A stretch of DNA of 49,555 nucleotides from Candidatus Wolfebacteria bacterium (GCA_016214005.1 JACRPK010000018.1:1-49555); one strand, 5' to 3'; shown: positions 22,446-30,778, numbered from the stretch's first letter. Numbers and translations are program-made. Notes: generated by a model from the sequence alone, not told the origin.

Positions 22446-23408
22446 TTATTTTTCCGTTTTGATTTTATTTAAAATTTTCTCTATTTTTTTAATGCTTTCG
22501 GAATTATGAATTGAAACAGAAATAATTTCTAGGTTTATTTTTTTAAGCGCGGTTAATTTTTCTTTAATTGATTTTTCATCAGTAAGATCGCTTTTTGATA
22601 AAAATAAATATTCTTGTTTTTCCAAAAGTTTTTTATTATACGCGCCGAGCTCCTGGCGAATTATTTTATAATCCTTAACCGGGTCAGGGGATTCAGCGGA
22701 AATAAAATGAAAAAGAATTTTTGTGCGTTCAATATGGCGCAAGAATTTTATTCCTAAACCTCGACCAGTTGAAGATCCTTCAATTAGCCCGGGAATATCA
22801 GCGAGAATTAATTCATAATAAGCTCCCAAATTTGGTTCCAGTGTTGTAAAAGGATAATTCGCCACCTTACTTTGCGCTTTAGTGAGGGTATTGAGCATAC
22901 TTGATTTGCCGGCATTAGGAAGTCCGATAAAGCCGATATCAGCGATGAGTTTGAGTTCAAATCTAAATTCAAAATTTTCGCTCGGAATGCCGGGCTGGAA
23001 TCTTCTCGGTGAAGTGTTTTTTGGAGAACGAAAATGAAAATTCCCTTTGCCGCCTAGCCCGCCTTTGGCAATAATAATTCTCTCGTTTATTTTTTCAATA
23101 GAAATATCTTTATCTGTTGTTAGATTATGAATAACGGTTCCGACGGGAACTTTTAAGATTAAATCTTTTCCATCGTGGCCGTCGCAAAATTGTCCGCGTC
23201 CGTCCATGCCGTTTTCCGCTTTAAATTCTTTTTTAAAACGAAATTGACCCAGGGCGCTGATATCGGAAACGCCAACAACAAAAACATTACCGCCATTCCC
23301 GCCGCTACCTCCCGCCGGTCCTAGACTCATCATATTTTTGTTAAAAGCCACAGCGCCTTTGCCGCCATTGCCAGCTGAAATTTTAATTTTTATATCGTCA
23401 ATAAGCAT
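22446..23408 (-). CDS. obg: Obg-family GTPase
   Basis: Ribosome-associated GTPase for 50S maturation. The N-terminal glycine-rich Obg fold is plain (KISAGNGGKGAVAF, GPAGGSGGNGGNVFVVG, GKDLILKVPVGTVI). The G domain starts near residue 157 with GLPNAGKSS (G1), then the G2-region threonines in NYPFTTLEPN, DIPGLIEGSSTGRGLG (G3), LSKSDL (G4) and a serine-rich G5. Length is 320, so the optional C-terminal OCT domain is absent. It is close to the upstream gene in the same orientation and may be co-transcribed with it. Confidence 0.97.
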   Translation of the reverse strand: MLIDDIKIKISAGNGGKGAVAFNKNMMSLGPAGGSGGNGGNVFVVGVSDISALGQFRFKKEFKAENGMDGRGQFCDGHDGKDLILKVPVGTVIHNLTTDKDISIEKINERIIIAKGGLGGKGNFHFRSPKNTSPRRFQPGIPSENFEFRFELKLIADIGFIGLPNAGKSSMLNTLTKAQSKVANYPFTTLEPNLGAYYELILADIPGLIEGSSTGRGLGIKFLRHIERTKILFHFISAESPDPVKDYKIIRQELGAYNKKLLEKQEYLFLSKSDLTDEKSIKEKLTALKKINLEIISVSIHNSESIKKIEKILNKIKTEK

Positions 23409-23421
23409 TTATTTATATTAC

Positions 23422-24360
23422 TTAAATTTGCCACTCATGAAAAGCCGTATATTTTCTTTTTCGGCCAGTTCCATTTTTAAGATTTGAATATTTACGGAAT
23501 TCGCAGCCAATTCCTTCCCAATTTTCCGTTGATAAAATAATCGGCTTATTGTTATATGTCAAATAAGGGAAATTTCTGGGTTTATGGTTAATAAGAAAAA
23601 GCGCAATATTTTCCGGATCTATTTTTTTGTTTAATAATTTCATTGTTGGGATAGAGCCTGGTCCGATCGGAAATTTTCCATAAAGATTGATAAATTTTGG
23701 ATATTGATAAGCGACATCAATAAGTATTTCTGTCCAATGAAATTTAAAATTAAATTTGAATATGAAAATTATTTTATTAAGACATTCTGAAATTGAAATT
23801 TTATTTTGATCCTGTATTAATTTTGCTATCTTGGAAATTATTTTGGGCAGATAAAAACATAAAAATTTTTCTCGTGTCGGATAGTCACTTTTTAATATTA
23901 TGCTTATCGGGAAAACATACGCTGAACCGAATTTCGGCCGCGGTAATTTGATGAGTTTTTCATAAATTTTTTGATTGTGTTTTTTATTGAAATTTAAAAA
24001 TCCGATTTTTAAAATTATGTCTGGATTGCATGTAAATCTACAAAATGCCACATTTAAAAGCCAGAGGGGAAAATTATTTCTTAAATTTCCAAGAAAATAA
24101 TGTATTTGTATCGTTTGTCTGTCTAGCTCTCGATAAATATTGCAAAAACGATATTTTGAAATAATCGGATCAGAAGTATATGGTGGCGATTTTCTAAATT
24201 TTTTTTTATGCCATATCTCCATTCGTTTTTTTATAAATAAATCTATTTTCCGCAATATTTTTTTATTACAAACAATATTTATTTTTTCCGGCAAAATAGG
24301 GTTGACATGATTTTGCCAGTGGCGATATAAATTTTTTAAATTTTTCGGAATTTCATACAT
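23422..24360 (-). CDS. protein of the DNA base-hypermodification (5-hmdU kinase helical / aGPT-PPlase) family
   Basis: 312-residue, very Lys/Ile/Phe-rich protein. Residues 61-82 read YTSDPIISKYRFCNIYRELDR, matching the hallmark of the helical domain found in 5-hydroxymethyl-dU DNA kinases and alpha-glutamyl/putrescinyl-thymine pyrophosphorylases (tDDPil.kyrFtNvyReLDr). Further matches are PLWLLNVAFCRFTCNPD near 98, IGPGSIPTM near 225 and the C-terminal CEFRKY near 286 with a basic tail. These families act in modification of thymine-derived bases in phage and some bacterial DNA. No partner enzymes (hydroxymethylase, TET/JBP, thymidylate-synthase-like) are in the window. It sits 14 bases upstream of obg. 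Family assignment is from remembered motifs; activity is inference. Confidence 0.65.
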   Translation of the reverse strand: MYEIPKNLKNLYRHWQNHVNPILPEKINIVCNKKILRKIDLFIKKRMEIWHKKKFRKSPPYTSDPIISKYRFCNIYRELDRQTIQIHYFLGNLRNNFPLWLLNVAFCRFTCNPDIILKIGFLNFNKKHNQKIYEKLIKLPRPKFGSAYVFPISIILKSDYPTREKFLCFYLPKIISKIAKLIQDQNKISISECLNKIIFIFKFNFKFHWTEILIDVAYQYPKFINLYGKFPIGPGSIPTMKLLNKKIDPENIALFLINHKPRNFPYLTYNNKPIILSTENWEGIGCEFRKYSNLKNGTGRKRKYTAFHEWQI

Positions 24361-24436
24361 TTCGTTTTGAGATTAGCATTTTAACGATATTATTGCTATT
24401 ATATTAAATACAATATTTTATGAATATATTTTATTT

Positions 24437-25681
24437 ATGCAAAAATCATCATTGAATAATTCTAAAGATTTTTTGAGACTCGGCATTGCTCCGGGAATTT
24501 TAAATATCCTTCAAAAAAAAGGTTTTAAAGAACCGACGCCAATTCAGGCTCAGTCAATTCCAGTGGCGCTTGAAGGAAAAGATTTAGTTGGCATTGCCCA
24601 AACCGGCACGGGCAAAACTTTGGCTTTCGGCATTCCAGTAATCCAAAATTTATTTCAAAACAGAGGAGTCGGACTGATAGTTTTGCCGACCAGAGAGCTG
24701 GCAATTCAAGTGCGGGAGTCGTTAAATATTATCGCGCCTTCATTTAAAATGAAAACAGCTATGCTTATCGGTGGCGCGCCAATTGGCAGGCAGATAAGCG
24801 AACTTCGCCAAAAGCCGGAAATAATTATCGGCACTCCTGGTCGGATTATAGATCATTTAGACCACAGAACTCTCAATTTATCCGGAGTAAAAATTTTGGT
24901 TCTTGACGAAGCTGACCGGATGCTTGATATGGGATTTGCGCCGCAATTAAAACGGATTTTAAATTTTGTGCCAGCTGAAAGGCAGACGCTTTTATTTTCA
25001 GCCACTATGCCGCCGGATATTATTAATATCGCGCGTTCGTTTATGAAATTGCCGACGCAGATTGAAATCGCTCCGCCCGGCACCGCTTCGGCAAATGTTA
25101 CGCAGGAAGTTTTTATTGTCAGGCGTGAACAAAAACAAGCTCTTTTAAACAGCTTGCTTAATGACTACCGCGGCTCGGTTTTGGTTTTTGTAAGGACAAA
25201 ATTTAGCGCCAAAAAAATCGCCAGAAATATCAGAGATGCCAATCATACGGCAACGGAACTTCACTCAAACCGCACTCTTGGCCAAAGGCGAGCCAGTCTT
25301 GAAGGATTTAAAAACGGAGTTTATAGGGTTTTAGTCGCCACTGACATCGCCAGCCGCGGTATTGATGTGAGCGGAATTGAACTGGTTGTTAATTATGATT
25401 TGCCGGCTCAGGCGGAGGATTATGTGCATCGCATTGGCCGCACCGGCAGAGCCAGCGCCGTTGGCCACGCGATTTCTTTTGCAACGCCCGACCAGCGCAA
25501 AGAATTATATTTTATTGAAAAATTATTAAGAAAGTCGCTGCCGCTTGCAAAATTGCCGGAGTCGCTGCCGGAATTACCGCCGATTTCAAAAACCGGACCA
25601 AGATTTTATTCTCAAAATCGTCCGAGAAAATTTAATAGAGATTTTAACCAAGGAGGAAATAGATTCCGTCGCCGTGATTAA
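24437..25681 (+). CDS. DEAD-box ATP-dependent RNA helicase
   Basis: RNA helicase of the RhlE/DeaD type, for RNA or ribosome remodelling. All motifs are visible: Q motif (FKEPTPIQAQSIP, about 33-45), AQTGTGKT (I), PTRELA (Ia), DEAD within VLDEADRMLDMGF (II), SATMP (III), VLVFVRTKFSA, ATDIASRGID (V) and HRIGRTGRA (VI). A short Arg/Asn/Gly-rich tail (RPRKFNRDFNQGGNRFRRRD) replaces a dedicated RNA-binding domain. Length 414. It is divergent from the hypermodification-family gene and convergent with the ABC-F gene. Confidence 0.96.
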   Translation: MQKSSLNNSKDFLRLGIAPGILNILQKKGFKEPTPIQAQSIPVALEGKDLVGIAQTGTGKTLAFGIPVIQNLFQNRGVGLIVLPTRELAIQVRESLNIIAPSFKMKTAMLIGGAPIGRQISELRQKPEIIIGTPGRIIDHLDHRTLNLSGVKILVLDEADRMLDMGFAPQLKRILNFVPAERQTLLFSATMPPDIINIARSFMKLPTQIEIAPPGTASANVTQEVFIVRREQKQALLNSLLNDYRGSVLVFVRTKFSAKKIARNIRDANHTATELHSNRTLGQRRASLEGFKNGVYRVLVATDIASRGIDVSGIELVVNYDLPAQAEDYVHRIGRTGRASAVGHAISFATPDQRKELYFIEKLLRKSLPLAKLPESLPELPPISKTGPRFYSQNRPRKFNRDFNQGGNRFRRRD

Positions 25682-25760
25682 AAAATTTTAATCTCACTCG
25701 CCAATAAAATATTTAAACAAATAAAACTTTTTTACAGCGAACATCGCGGAAAAGTATCTA

Positions 25761-25850
25761 AAACAATAATCCGCTCATAGCGTAGCGAGTCAGGCCCCCG
25801 AGCGAAGGCGAGTTGGGTGGCGAGCAGCGTAATGAGCGGATTTATTGTTT
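25761..25850. repeat. GC-rich hairpin element between convergent genes
   Basis: Outer arms AAACAATAATCCGCTCAT (25761-25778) and a near-perfect complement (25832-25850, one extra base) enclose a GC-rich core with repeated GCGAG/CTCGC-type words. A wider inverted repeat (ATAAAACTTTTT around 25720 against AAAAAGTTTTAT around 25876) surrounds it. Position between two converging genes suggests a bidirectional terminator; the GC-rich core is more than a terminator needs. Confidence 0.7.
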
Positions 25851-25898
25851 ATGCTTTGGAGCGCCGTGAGCGAGAAAAAGTTTTATGGTGGGTTTTAA

Positions 25899-27362
25899 TT
25901 ATTTTATAAGTTTTTCAAGATCAAGAGTTTGATCAATTCTGATTTGCTTTACGAATTCCGGAACGTGGCTTACGAGAATCATCGCGCCTTCATATTTATC
26001 AAGCGCTTTGGCGATTATTGGAATATGGCGAAAATTGATGTGATTTGTCGGCTCGTCTAAAATCAAAAGTCCGGGACGCTCAAGCGTGAGTCTGGCAAAA
26101 GCCACCAGCCCTTTTTGGCCCTCGGAAAGCGAGCCGATTTTAGTTTTTAAAATTTCCGCGTCAATAAGAAATCCGGCCGCGCAGGATCGGAGCTCTTGTT
26201 CAGTGCCGCTTTTCATGGCATCAGCAAGAGTTTTATAAACCGTTTCATTAAAATCTAAAGTTGAAAAATCCTGGCGGTAATATCCAATGCGGATGCCTTC
26301 GGCGATATGTTCGCCTTTGGCGTGACCGCTGGCCAATTTTTCAAGCAAAGTTGTTTTTCCGATGCCGTTTGGTCCGGTCAAAAGCATCCTTTCATTTTTT
26401 TTCAAAGTGATATCTACTTTTTTTGAAACCGGTTTATGTTTTTGCATAATAGAAACAGATTTTAATTCAAGCAAGCGGCCGGTGATGTCTTCTTGGCAGG
26501 GAATAAAAAAGTTTTTAATGGTTTTATCTTCCTGGCGGACTTCAACAATATCCTCTTCAAGGTCTTCTATTTTTTCTCTCATTTTTCGTGCCACATCGCG
26601 CATATGTCCGCCTTTTTGGGCAAAAAAATTCATTTGCTCTTTGCGGTGTTGGATATCTTTTTCAAGCCGGACATTTTTCATCCGTTCGCGTTCAAGTCTT
26701 GTTTCGATTTCTTTGACCACATCAAAATAATCGCCGACATACTGTTCAATTTTATGGGTAAAAACGTCAAGATAAAGCACGCCATGAGTGAAAGAATTTA
26801 AAAAATCCGCGTCATGGGAGATAACAATACAAGTTTTTTTATAATCAACAAGAAATTTAGTAAGGTGAGCAATGCCATCTTTATCTAAATTATTAGTCGG
26901 CTCGTCAAGCAATAAAATATCCGGGTTTTGGATAAGGGCAAAAGCTAAAAGAAGTCTTGCCTGCTGACCGCCGGAAAATGATTTAATAATTTTATCATGG
27001 GGAGTTTTTAAATTTACCGCTTCGAGGACATTGTCTATGCGCGGATCAATATCATAAACTTTTTCTTTAAATGCTTTTTCAAAAAATTCTCGCACCGTTA
27101 AATCCATTTGATCGCGGGGGATTACTTGGCGCGAAACAGCGATACTGAGAGATTTATTAATATTTATTGCTCCTGATTCTGAACTCAATGAACCAGTAAT
27201 CAACTGAAAAATAGTGCTTTTGCCGGCGCCATTTTGCCCCATTAGCGTTATTTTCGCTCCTTGACGCACGGAAAAACTAGCCTCATTGAGAATTTGTTTA
27301 TTGTGTCCGTATTCAAACGACACGTTGTCAAATCTGATTATAACTCCTCCATTTTGCGCCAT
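25899..27362 (-). CDS. ABC-F family ATPase
   Basis: Twin-cassette cytosolic ATPase acting on the ribosome. First cassette: Walker A GQNGAGKST near residue 41, signature SFSGGQQARL near 145, Walker B ILLLDEPTNNLD near 166. A charged inter-domain linker (about 210-290) follows. Second cassette: GPNGIGKTT near 330, signature-like SLSEGQKGLVAFARL, Walker B LLILDEPTNHINF. No membrane segments. ABC-F proteins regulate translation or protect ribosomes from antibiotics; which applies cannot be read here. Two of the second cassette's signature residues differ from the LSGGQ consensus. Confidence 0.93.
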   Translation of the reverse strand: MAQNGGVIIRFDNVSFEYGHNKQILNEASFSVRQGAKITLMGQNGAGKSTIFQLITGSLSSESGAININKSLSIAVSRQVIPRDQMDLTVREFFEKAFKEKVYDIDPRIDNVLEAVNLKTPHDKIIKSFSGGQQARLLLAFALIQNPDILLLDEPTNNLDKDGIAHLTKFLVDYKKTCIVISHDADFLNSFTHGVLYLDVFTHKIEQYVGDYFDVVKEIETRLERERMKNVRLEKDIQHRKEQMNFFAQKGGHMRDVARKMREKIEDLEEDIVEVRQEDKTIKNFFIPCQEDITGRLLELKSVSIMQKHKPVSKKVDITLKKNERMLLTGPNGIGKTTLLEKLASGHAKGEHIAEGIRIGYYRQDFSTLDFNETVYKTLADAMKSGTEQELRSCAAGFLIDAEILKTKIGSLSEGQKGLVAFARLTLERPGLLILDEPTNHINFRHIPIIAKALDKYEGAMILVSHVPEFVKQIRIDQTLDLEKLIK

Positions 27363-27407
27363 AGTTTATTAGGCTACCTTATTTTGTTTAAAATTGGAAG
27401 AGAAAAG

Positions 27408-27436
27408 TTGCGACAAATTTTATTTGCAGTTATAAT
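27408..27436 (+). promoter_or_regulatory. promoter of the trigger factor gene
   Basis: TTGCGA, 17-base spacer, consensus TATAAT; the -10 ends 9 bases before the ATG. One of the best-scoring promoters by eye in the window. Confidence 0.6.
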
Positions 27437-27445
27437 CAAATTCTT

Positions 27446-28465
27446 ATGACTTTTAAAATCAACAAATTGCCAAAATCAAAAATAAGTCTGTCTATTGTTA
27501 TTGGAGAAGAGGATATGAAAAAATATGCCGATAAAGCGGCTGAAAATTTTGCCAGTCAGGTGAGCGTTAAGGGATTCCGTCCCGGCAAAGCTCCAAAAGA
27601 AATCATCATCCAGCATATCGGGCAAGAGCGGATAAATAACGAAATTCTTGATGTTGCCGTTAACGATACATACAAAAAAATTATTATTGAAAATAAAATT
27701 GATACAGTCGGCTATCCGGAAATAAAAATAGTAAAATTTGTGCCCAATCAAGAATTGGAATACACGGCCGAAACAGCAATATTGCCGGAAATTATTTTGG
27801 CGGATTATAAAGGAATTGCCAAAGTTACCGGAAAAAGCGAAAAACAGGAAATTAAAGTTGAAGAAAAAGAAGTTGAAAATACTTTAAAATGGCTTGCGGA
27901 TTCTCATGCCCAATATTCAAAATTGGAAAAACCTCTGGAAATAAATGACGAATTCGCGAAAATGTTCGGCAAATTTGAGAACCTTGAACAATTAAAAAAT
28001 AATATCAGGGAAAATATTCTTGCCGAAAAAAAACACGCTGAAAAAGAAAAATCCAGAGTTGATTTGATTTCGAAAATAGCCGAAAAATCAAAAATGGATA
28101 TTCCGGAAGCGATGATAAATTTTGAAACAGATAAAATGATTCATGATTTAAAGCATAATCTTGAACATCAAAAAGTCGAATTTTCAAAATATCTGGCGGA
28201 TTCAAAGAAAACCGAAGAAGACTTGAAAAAAGATTTTCACAATAAAGCGGTTGAAAAAATAAAAATCGCGCTGGTTATCAAAGAAATTGGCAGGGCAGAG
28301 AATATTAAAATCAGCGATGAAGAATTATCTAAAAAAATAATGGAAATTTCTCTTTCTTTGGGAAAAGAAAAAGAACATATTGATTCCGAAAGACTGCGCG
28401 CTTATGCCAGTGATGTTCTTAGCAATGAAAAAGTGTTCGGGCTGTTAGGGGGATTTTTGGAATAA
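27446..28465 (+). CDS. tig: trigger factor-like chaperone lacking the PPIase domain
   Basis: Ribosome-associated chaperone for nascent chains. The N-terminal ribosome-binding domain contains the signature GFRPGKAP (residues about 43-50) and continues with IGQERINNEILDVAVNDTYKKII. In normal trigger factor an FKBP-type PPIase domain follows at about 150-245; here VKVEEKEVENTLKWLADSHAQYSKLEKPLEINDEFAKMFGKFENLEQL runs almost directly into the C-terminal helical arms. Length is 339 instead of about 430. The C-terminal domain is lysine/glutamate-rich and complete. Identification rests on the N-terminal signature and overall order. Confidence 0.88.
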   Translation: MTFKINKLPKSKISLSIVIGEEDMKKYADKAAENFASQVSVKGFRPGKAPKEIIIQHIGQERINNEILDVAVNDTYKKIIIENKIDTVGYPEIKIVKFVPNQELEYTAETAILPEIILADYKGIAKVTGKSEKQEIKVEEKEVENTLKWLADSHAQYSKLEKPLEINDEFAKMFGKFENLEQLKNNIRENILAEKKHAEKEKSRVDLISKIAEKSKMDIPEAMINFETDKMIHDLKHNLEHQKVEFSKYLADSKKTEEDLKKDFHNKAVEKIKIALVIKEIGRAENIKISDEELSKKIMEISLSLGKEKEHIDSERLRAYASDVLSNEKVFGLLGGFLE

Positions 28466-28538
28466 AACGAATTTTTGCTGTGCATTTAGATAAAACACTC
28501 ACAAACTTTTGAAATTATTTTACCAATTTATCCTTACT

Positions 28539-28612
28539 TGGCTGCGGGACTAGGGATCGAACCTAGAATTCCTGCTTCAAAGGCAGGCGTGTTACCATTG
28601 CACTATCCCGCA
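28539..28612 (-). tRNA. tRNA-Gln (UUG)
   Basis: Reverse strand: acceptor TGCGGGA/TCCCGCA, anticodon stem CCTGC/GCAGG with loop CTTTGAA giving anticodon UUG, T-arm CTAGG-TTCGATC-CCTAG, discriminator G and an encoded CCA. The 5' 20 bases overlap the 3' end of the upstream same-strand coding sequence. Confidence 0.93.
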
Positions 28613-29287
28613 ATTTTTTACTATTCCATCAATCCATCCACTGATTTTTCTATTTAAATTTGTACTTTTCTTTATACATATTCTTAATAATCCATAATAA
28701 TCTATCCCTGTATTTTTTCTTTTTGTTCGAATTTTATTAGTTTTATAATAAATACGATCAAATTTATATTTTGGACTATTTGTGATTTTTGACCAATATT
28801 TAATTGTTTGAGTATTTTTATTTTTTAGATTTTCATGAGTATATATTTCAAAAAATATATCTGAATCAGGAATTTTTAATATTTCTTTTAACCATTTTAA
28901 AAATAATTTAATCATTAATGGGTCCCCATTACTGAAAACGACTTTTTGAGATACATTATGTTCTTTTTGTTTCGCGCCTTCAGCCCAATATAAAGAAATA
29001 CCTATTAGCCATAATTCTCTATTTGAAATGTTTTTTATTTCTGAAATAGCTTTATTTTTAATAAACTGAGTTATTTCAATTCGTTGGTTTCTTTTTGCGA
29101 TTGCGCCACGTCGCATACTAGCCAGTTTCTTTTCTGTCAATCTTTGTTCTTGTTTCTTTGATAAATTAACCGATTTTAACCATAAAGACAAGGTTGATTT
29201 CGCGACAGGAATATGTTTAAGAATTTCAGAATAGGAAAACCCATTTCCCCGAAAATTAATAGCTTTTTCTTTCAGATTTGATTTCAT
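28592..29287 (-). CDS. HTH + LAGLIDADG-like protein ending inside tRNA-Gln
   Basis: 231 residues. The N-terminus (KEKAINFRGNGFSYSEILKHIPVAKSTLSLWLK) is a helix-turn-helix like those of resolvases/transposases. The rest resembles single-motif LAGLIDADG proteins: LWLIGISLYWAEGAK near residue 91, FSNGDPLMIKLFLKWL near 118, YTHENLKNKNTQTIKYWSKI, then a basic DNA-contact-like stretch. The stop codon TAA lies in the D-arm of the tRNA-Gln gene, so the last seven codons are tRNA sequence. I chose the ATG; a TTG directly after the dnaX stop is the alternative. Endonuclease activity is not proven; a host-factor or inactive homologue is possible. Confidence 0.55.
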   Translation of the reverse strand: MKSNLKEKAINFRGNGFSYSEILKHIPVAKSTLSLWLKSVNLSKKQEQRLTEKKLASMRRGAIAKRNQRIEITQFIKNKAISEIKNISNRELWLIGISLYWAEGAKQKEHNVSQKVVFSNGDPLMIKLFLKWLKEILKIPDSDIFFEIYTHENLKNKNTQTIKYWSKITNSPKYKFDRIYYKTNKIRTKRKNTGIDYYGLLRICIKKSTNLNRKISGWIDGIVKNCGIVQW

Positions 29288-29341
29288 AAAAAAACAACGT
29301 TTATAATTATTAATTATATTATATCGTTGTTCGAAAATCAA

Positions 29342-30442
29342 CTACTTCAAATTCTCTATGATCGCGATTTCAAGAGGCACTATGGCAAATGGGCTATATC
29401 GCATTTCAGTATAGGCTCTAATAAGCGACTTAATCAAGCTTATTATTTTATCAGCATCAATTTTATGGCTGTGATTTTTCAAAAGTTTTAATTCGGCATC
29501 GGTTAATTCTTTTTTAAATTCATTTTCTAAGGTCGGCGCAAATTTTAACGCAAGCGTTCGGCGAAGATAATGGATTAAGTCTTTATTAAATTGTGTCAAA
29601 TTATATCCGCCTTCGTTTATTTTAGACAAATAATTTAAAGCTTTTTCAATGTTTTTTTCAGTTAAAATATCAGCGAATTCCGCTGTTTTACTAAATCCGA
29701 CTCTGCCTAAAATATTTTCAACGCTTTCAATGCCGATTTTTTCCTCCAAAGAGGCGATTTGGTCAAGCAAAGATTCGGCGTCGCGAAAACTGCCCTCGGC
29801 TGATGCGGCGATAAGATCCAAAGCGTCATCGTCGGCTTTAATTTTTTCTTCATCGCAAATTGATTTTAATTTTTCAACAATTTTTAAAAGCGGAAGTTTT
29901 TTAAAATGAAATCTTTGAGTGCGGGAAATGATAGTTGATGGCATTTTTTCCGTTTCAGTCGTTGCTAAAATAAAAATCGCGTGCTCTGGCGGCTCTTCTA
30001 AGGTTTTAAGCAAAGCGTTAAAAGCTTCTTTGGTAAGCTGGTGCGCTTCGTCAATTATATAAACTTTATATTTTGAAGAGGTAGGAGCAAATTTTATTCC
30101 TTCTTTAAGATTTCTGATTTCATCAATACCGCGGTTTGAAGCGGCGTCAATTTCTATTACATCCAGCGATTTGCCTCCATCTATTTCTTGGCAAGGTTTG
30201 CAAACATTGCAAGGTTCACCAAGCTCTTTGAATTTTTCGTCTTTTTGGCGTTTTTCGCAATTCGCGATTTTAGCGATTAAGCGGGCAGTGGTGGTTTTGC
30301 CGCTGCCGCGCGGTCCGTAAAAAAGATAAGCGTGAGCCAGCTTATCAAGCCGGCCGGCATTTTTTAAAATTTCAACAATAGTTTCTTGGCCAAGAACATC
30401 TTCAAGTTTTTTAGGGCGATATTTGCGATAAATGGCTATCAT
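29342..30442 (-). CDS. dnaX: DNA polymerase III subunit gamma/tau
   Basis: Clamp-loader ATPase. YRKYRPKKLEDVLGQE opens the chain, then Walker A GPRGSGKTT near residue 44, a four-cysteine zinc module (C..., CNVCKPC around 65-80), Walker B IIDEAHQL near 118, and sensor 1 ILATTE with SRTQRFHF. Domain III and a short tail end at residue 366, so only the gamma form exists and the tau-specific C-terminal domains that contact DnaB and the polymerase are absent. Such short forms occur in reduced genomes. The downstream ORF starts at once after the stop. Confidence 0.95.
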   Translation of the reverse strand: MIAIYRKYRPKKLEDVLGQETIVEILKNAGRLDKLAHAYLFYGPRGSGKTTTARLIAKIANCEKRQKDEKFKELGEPCNVCKPCQEIDGGKSLDVIEIDAASNRGIDEIRNLKEGIKFAPTSSKYKVYIIDEAHQLTKEAFNALLKTLEEPPEHAIFILATTETEKMPSTIISRTQRFHFKKLPLLKIVEKLKSICDEEKIKADDDALDLIAASAEGSFRDAESLLDQIASLEEKIGIESVENILGRVGFSKTAEFADILTEKNIEKALNYLSKINEGGYNLTQFNKDLIHYLRRTLALKFAPTLENEFKKELTDAELKLLKNHSHKIDADKIISLIKSLIRAYTEMRYSPFAIVPLEIAIIENLK

Positions 30443-30524
30443 AAATTTATTTTATCAATAATACTTGATTTATCAAGATAACATCAATATAATTTAGGTG
30501 CGGAGTAAATAAGTATCTTGAGCT

Positions 30525-30667
30525 CATATTCTATTTCGCTGAAATCTTCTCATTTAATTTAATTGGGGATATTTCAGCGGGGGAATAAGTAATTTGAGCT
30601 CATAACCATCATATTCTATTTCGCTGAAATCTTCTCATTTAATTTAATTGGGGATATTTCAGCGGGG
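30525..30667 (+). repeat. tandem duplication of a 58-bp hairpin unit running into the initiator tRNA
   Basis: Two identical 58-bp units (30525-30582 and 30610-30667) are offset by 85 bases; the flanking AATAAGTA..TTGAGCTCAT also recurs. Each contains the 9-bp inverted repeat CGCTGAAAT...ATTTCAGCG. The final AGCGGGG of the second unit is the 5' end of the initiator tRNA, so the first unit carries a copy of that tRNA end. Confidence 0.9.
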
Positions 30668-30731
30668 TGGACCAGTAGCTGGTCGGAGGGCTCATAATCC
30701 TCACACGCAGGTGCAATTCCTGCCCCCGCAA
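30661..30731 (+). tRNA. initiator tRNA-fMet (CAU), atypical D and T loops
   Basis: Strong resemblance to bacterial tRNA-fMet: A1/A72 mismatch above a GCGGGG/CCCCGC acceptor, anticodon stem GAGGG/TCCTC with loop CTCATAA (anticodon CAU) and G-C pairs at 29:41 and 30:40. Unusual points are a seven-base D-loop AGTAGCT lacking the G18-G19 pair, T-loop TGCAATT with G instead of U at position 55, and a four-base variable loop, for a total of 71 bases without CCA. A degenerate copy is possible. Confidence 0.72.
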
Positions 30732-30778
30732 CAAAGATTGATAAAGGCGCAATTCCTGCCACGTAGCAGAAATGAAAA

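Noticed and set aside
30508-30667. Two-unit repeat as a CRISPR array
   Set aside because: Only two long units, the spacer-like part is itself partly repeated, and no cas genes are present; a tandem duplication explains it.
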